A program made the translations under genes and the position numbers. Below the pieces are notes generated by a model. That model worked only from the letters and a program-made list of their open reading frames with translations, had not been told where the DNA came from and made no database searches. Positions 62,644-64,000 of a stretch of DNA of 64,000 nucleotides are shown here, one piece after another. Position 1 is the stretch's first letter; every line of letters starts with the position of its first letter. This stretch comes from Winogradskyella arenosi (lineage in GTDB: Bacteria; Bacteroidota; Bacteroidia; Flavobacteriales; Flavobacteriaceae), in contig NZ_QPJO01000003.1 in assembly GCF_003337305.1 (NCBI RefSeq), forward strand, positions 496,001-560,000, in the 5' to 3' direction.

Positions 62644-64000
62644 ATGAGAATTTTTAATCTATATATCACCATCATCGCGATCGTAACTAGCAGCGTTTGT
62701 TTTTCTCAATCTGTTAGAAAAGCCAATTTGCTGTACAAAAACAAAGCTTACCTAGAAGCTGCAGAGATCTTTGAATTGCTACCCAAAACATCAGCTAACT
62801 TAGAAAAACTAGGGGATTGTTATTATTATAATTCAGACTATACTCAAGCTTACAATGCCTATATGCAGGTCTATAATTTAAACGAACCGTCAACGCTTAG
62901 TGAAAAGTTCTATTTTAAATATTTTGAAGTTTTAAAAGGGACAAAGCGTTATAAAGAGGCAGACGAAATATCCACTCTTTATTTGAACGACTCTATAAAC
63001 ACATTAGAATTTAAGTCTCTTTTAAAGCAGGTAGCACCATATAATTACGAATTACAAAATATCACTGAAAATGTTGGAGGCTCTAGTTTTGGTGTGGGTA
63101 TATATGGCGACAAGATTGTCTTTTCTTCTACAAAAAATATAGAAAACCCCAATTACAATTGGAATGGTATGCCTTATTTAGATTTGTATGAAGCTACGAT
63201 AACAGACGGAGAAACCATTGCCCTAGATAGTATCCAGCCCTTAGATAATAAGATAAATACTGCAAAGCAGCACGAAAGTAATGCGGTCTTTACTAAAGAT
63301 GGAACAATGATGTATTTTTCTAGAAACCTTAAAAAGCGTGTAGATCTCGATTCTACAAAAATTGCAGTTGTTAGCATCTTTAGATCCGAACTAATTGAAG
63401 GTGAGTGGACTAAACCTGAACCTGTATCTTTTGCTGGGGACACTTACTCAATCATGCACCCTACCTTAAATGAAAAAGAAGACCGGTTATACTTTTCTAG
63501 TGACATGCCCGGAACATTAGGGGACTTTGACATCTTTTATGTAGACCTTTTTACTGATCACTCTTTCGGTCAACCCATTAACCTTGGAGAAACCGTAAAT
63601 ACCAAAAGACGTGAACAATTTCCGTATATAGGCGCAGATAATACCTTATATTTTGCCTCTAATGGCAAACAGGGATTTGGTGGTTTAGATTTATTTTCGA
63701 GCCGGATGGAAGACAATAAATTTTTAGAAGCGCTTAATTTAGGAGAAACGATTAACACAGAAAAAGATGATTTTTCTATCGTAGTAATAGATTCAATAAA
63801 CACCGGTTATGTCTCTTCTAACCGATCCGGACAAGATAACATCTATACCTTTAAACGACTATACAATGAAAGAAGTTACTTTATTGAAGGTATCGTTACA
63901 GATAAAATAACAGGAAAAATCCTTCCCAACACCACTGTTACTTTATTTGACATCAATGGCAATCTTATAGCTGAACAAGTCGTCGGAGAAGATGGGAAAT
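62644..64000 (+). CDS. OmpA/PD40-type outer-membrane protein, N-terminal part (cut by window edge)
   Basis: An ATG at 62644, 10 bp after the porP/sprF stop, opens a frame that stays open to the window edge (452 codons seen). The protein begins MRIFNLYITIIAIVTSSVCF (signal). It then has TPR-like helices (about 25-100, LYKNKAYLEAAEIFELL), PD40/WD40-like strands (about 110-410, with DRLYFSSDMPGTLGDFDIFY and TLYFASNGKQGFGGLDLF), and the start of a CarboxypepD_reg domain (IEGIVTDKITGKILPN). In bacteroidete sprB/sprF-type loci such genes end in an OmpA peptidoglycan-binding domain; here that part is outside the window. Confidence 0.85.
   Translation, partial: MRIFNLYITIIAIVTSSVCFSQSVRKANLLYKNKAYLEAAEIFELLPKTSANLEKLGDCYYYNSDYTQAYNAYMQVYNLNEPSTLSEKFYFKYFEVLKGTKRYKEADEISTLYLNDSINTLEFKSLLKQVAPYNYELQNITENVGGSSFGVGIYGDKIVFSSTKNIENPNYNWNGMPYLDLYEATITDGETIALDSIQPLDNKINTAKQHESNAVFTKDGTMMYFSRNLKKRVDLDSTKIAVVSIFRSELIEGEWTKPEPVSFAGDTYSIMHPTLNEKEDRLYFSSDMPGTLGDFDIFYVDLFTDHSFGQPINLGETVNTKRREQFPYIGADNTLYFASNGKQGFGGLDLFSSRMEDNKFLEALNLGETINTEKDDFSIVVIDSINTGYVSSNRSGQDNIYTFKRLYNERSYFIEGIVTDKITGKILPNTTVTLFDINGNLIAEQVVGEDGK

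Overview
The window is a stretch of chromosome from a low-GC member of the Bacteroidetes, almost certainly a (probably marine) Flavobacteriaceae. The evidence is the AT-rich base composition and promoters of the TTG-N19/20-TAnnTTTG type. Several families typical of the phylum are also present: the type IX secretion (T9SS)/gliding C-terminal domain, PorP/SprF, CarboxypepD_reg-TonB receptors, GSCFA, DUF2851 and LysM-plus-binding-protein fusions. There are no insertion sequences, prophage genes or CRISPR arrays. Most of the window is core genome with short intergenic gaps.

1-4.4 kb: the translation block tRNA-Thr(TGT)/Tyr(GTA)/Gly(TCC)/Thr(GGT)-tuf (tuf is cut by the left edge), preceded on the same strand by hpf, a XerC/D-type recombinase and a lipoprotein alpha-amylase with a striking palindromic operator. 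4.4-13.3 kb, all on the minus strand: acyl-CoA dehydrogenase, a helix-hairpin-helix protein, an AGCS symporter, a K+ channel, PspC, DUF2851, a cysteine/cystathionine synthase-like enzyme and a LolC/E-type permease. 13.3-25.3 kb: a NamZ-type muramidase (+), a three-gene minus cluster (thioredoxin-like, sterol-desaturase-like, glycerophosphodiesterase), a YkgJ-type Cys-cluster protein, a methyltransferase, an amidohydrolase lipoprotein, and a large TPR protein paired with an outer-membrane barrel.

25.6-33 kb: a solitary trpA with an N-terminal extension, a 47-residue basic protein, small membrane proteins, trmL, a YitT-type protein, VF530, a small conserved protein, rhlE, a TspO-related membrane protein and a uracil-DNA-glycosylase-like protein. 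33.3-37 kb: a siderophore uptake pair (TonB receptor plus PepSY membrane protein) whose promoter is bracketed by two inverted copies of a 21-bp operator-like element. 37-53.5 kb: housekeeping genes (yaaA, rluD, PASTA protein, ddl, coaD, GSCFA, alaS, M23-MerR-LemA-TPM-TPM cluster, a large CarboxypepD_reg barrel protein, der).

53.9-64 kb: a cell-surface region. A secreted LysM x5 protein with a C-terminal binding-protein-like region is followed by an operon of three genes: a 1737-residue T9SS-exported adhesin with 15 tandem two-cysteine repeats, a PorP/SprF partner, and a PD40/OmpA-type protein cut by the right edge. Six of the adhesin repeats form three copies of an exact 471-bp higher-order unit, a likely site of recombination. 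I regard this module, the (ATTG)6 tract abutting the start codon at 51.9 kb, the iron-gene operator pair at 33.3 kb and the amylase palindrome as the most interesting content.
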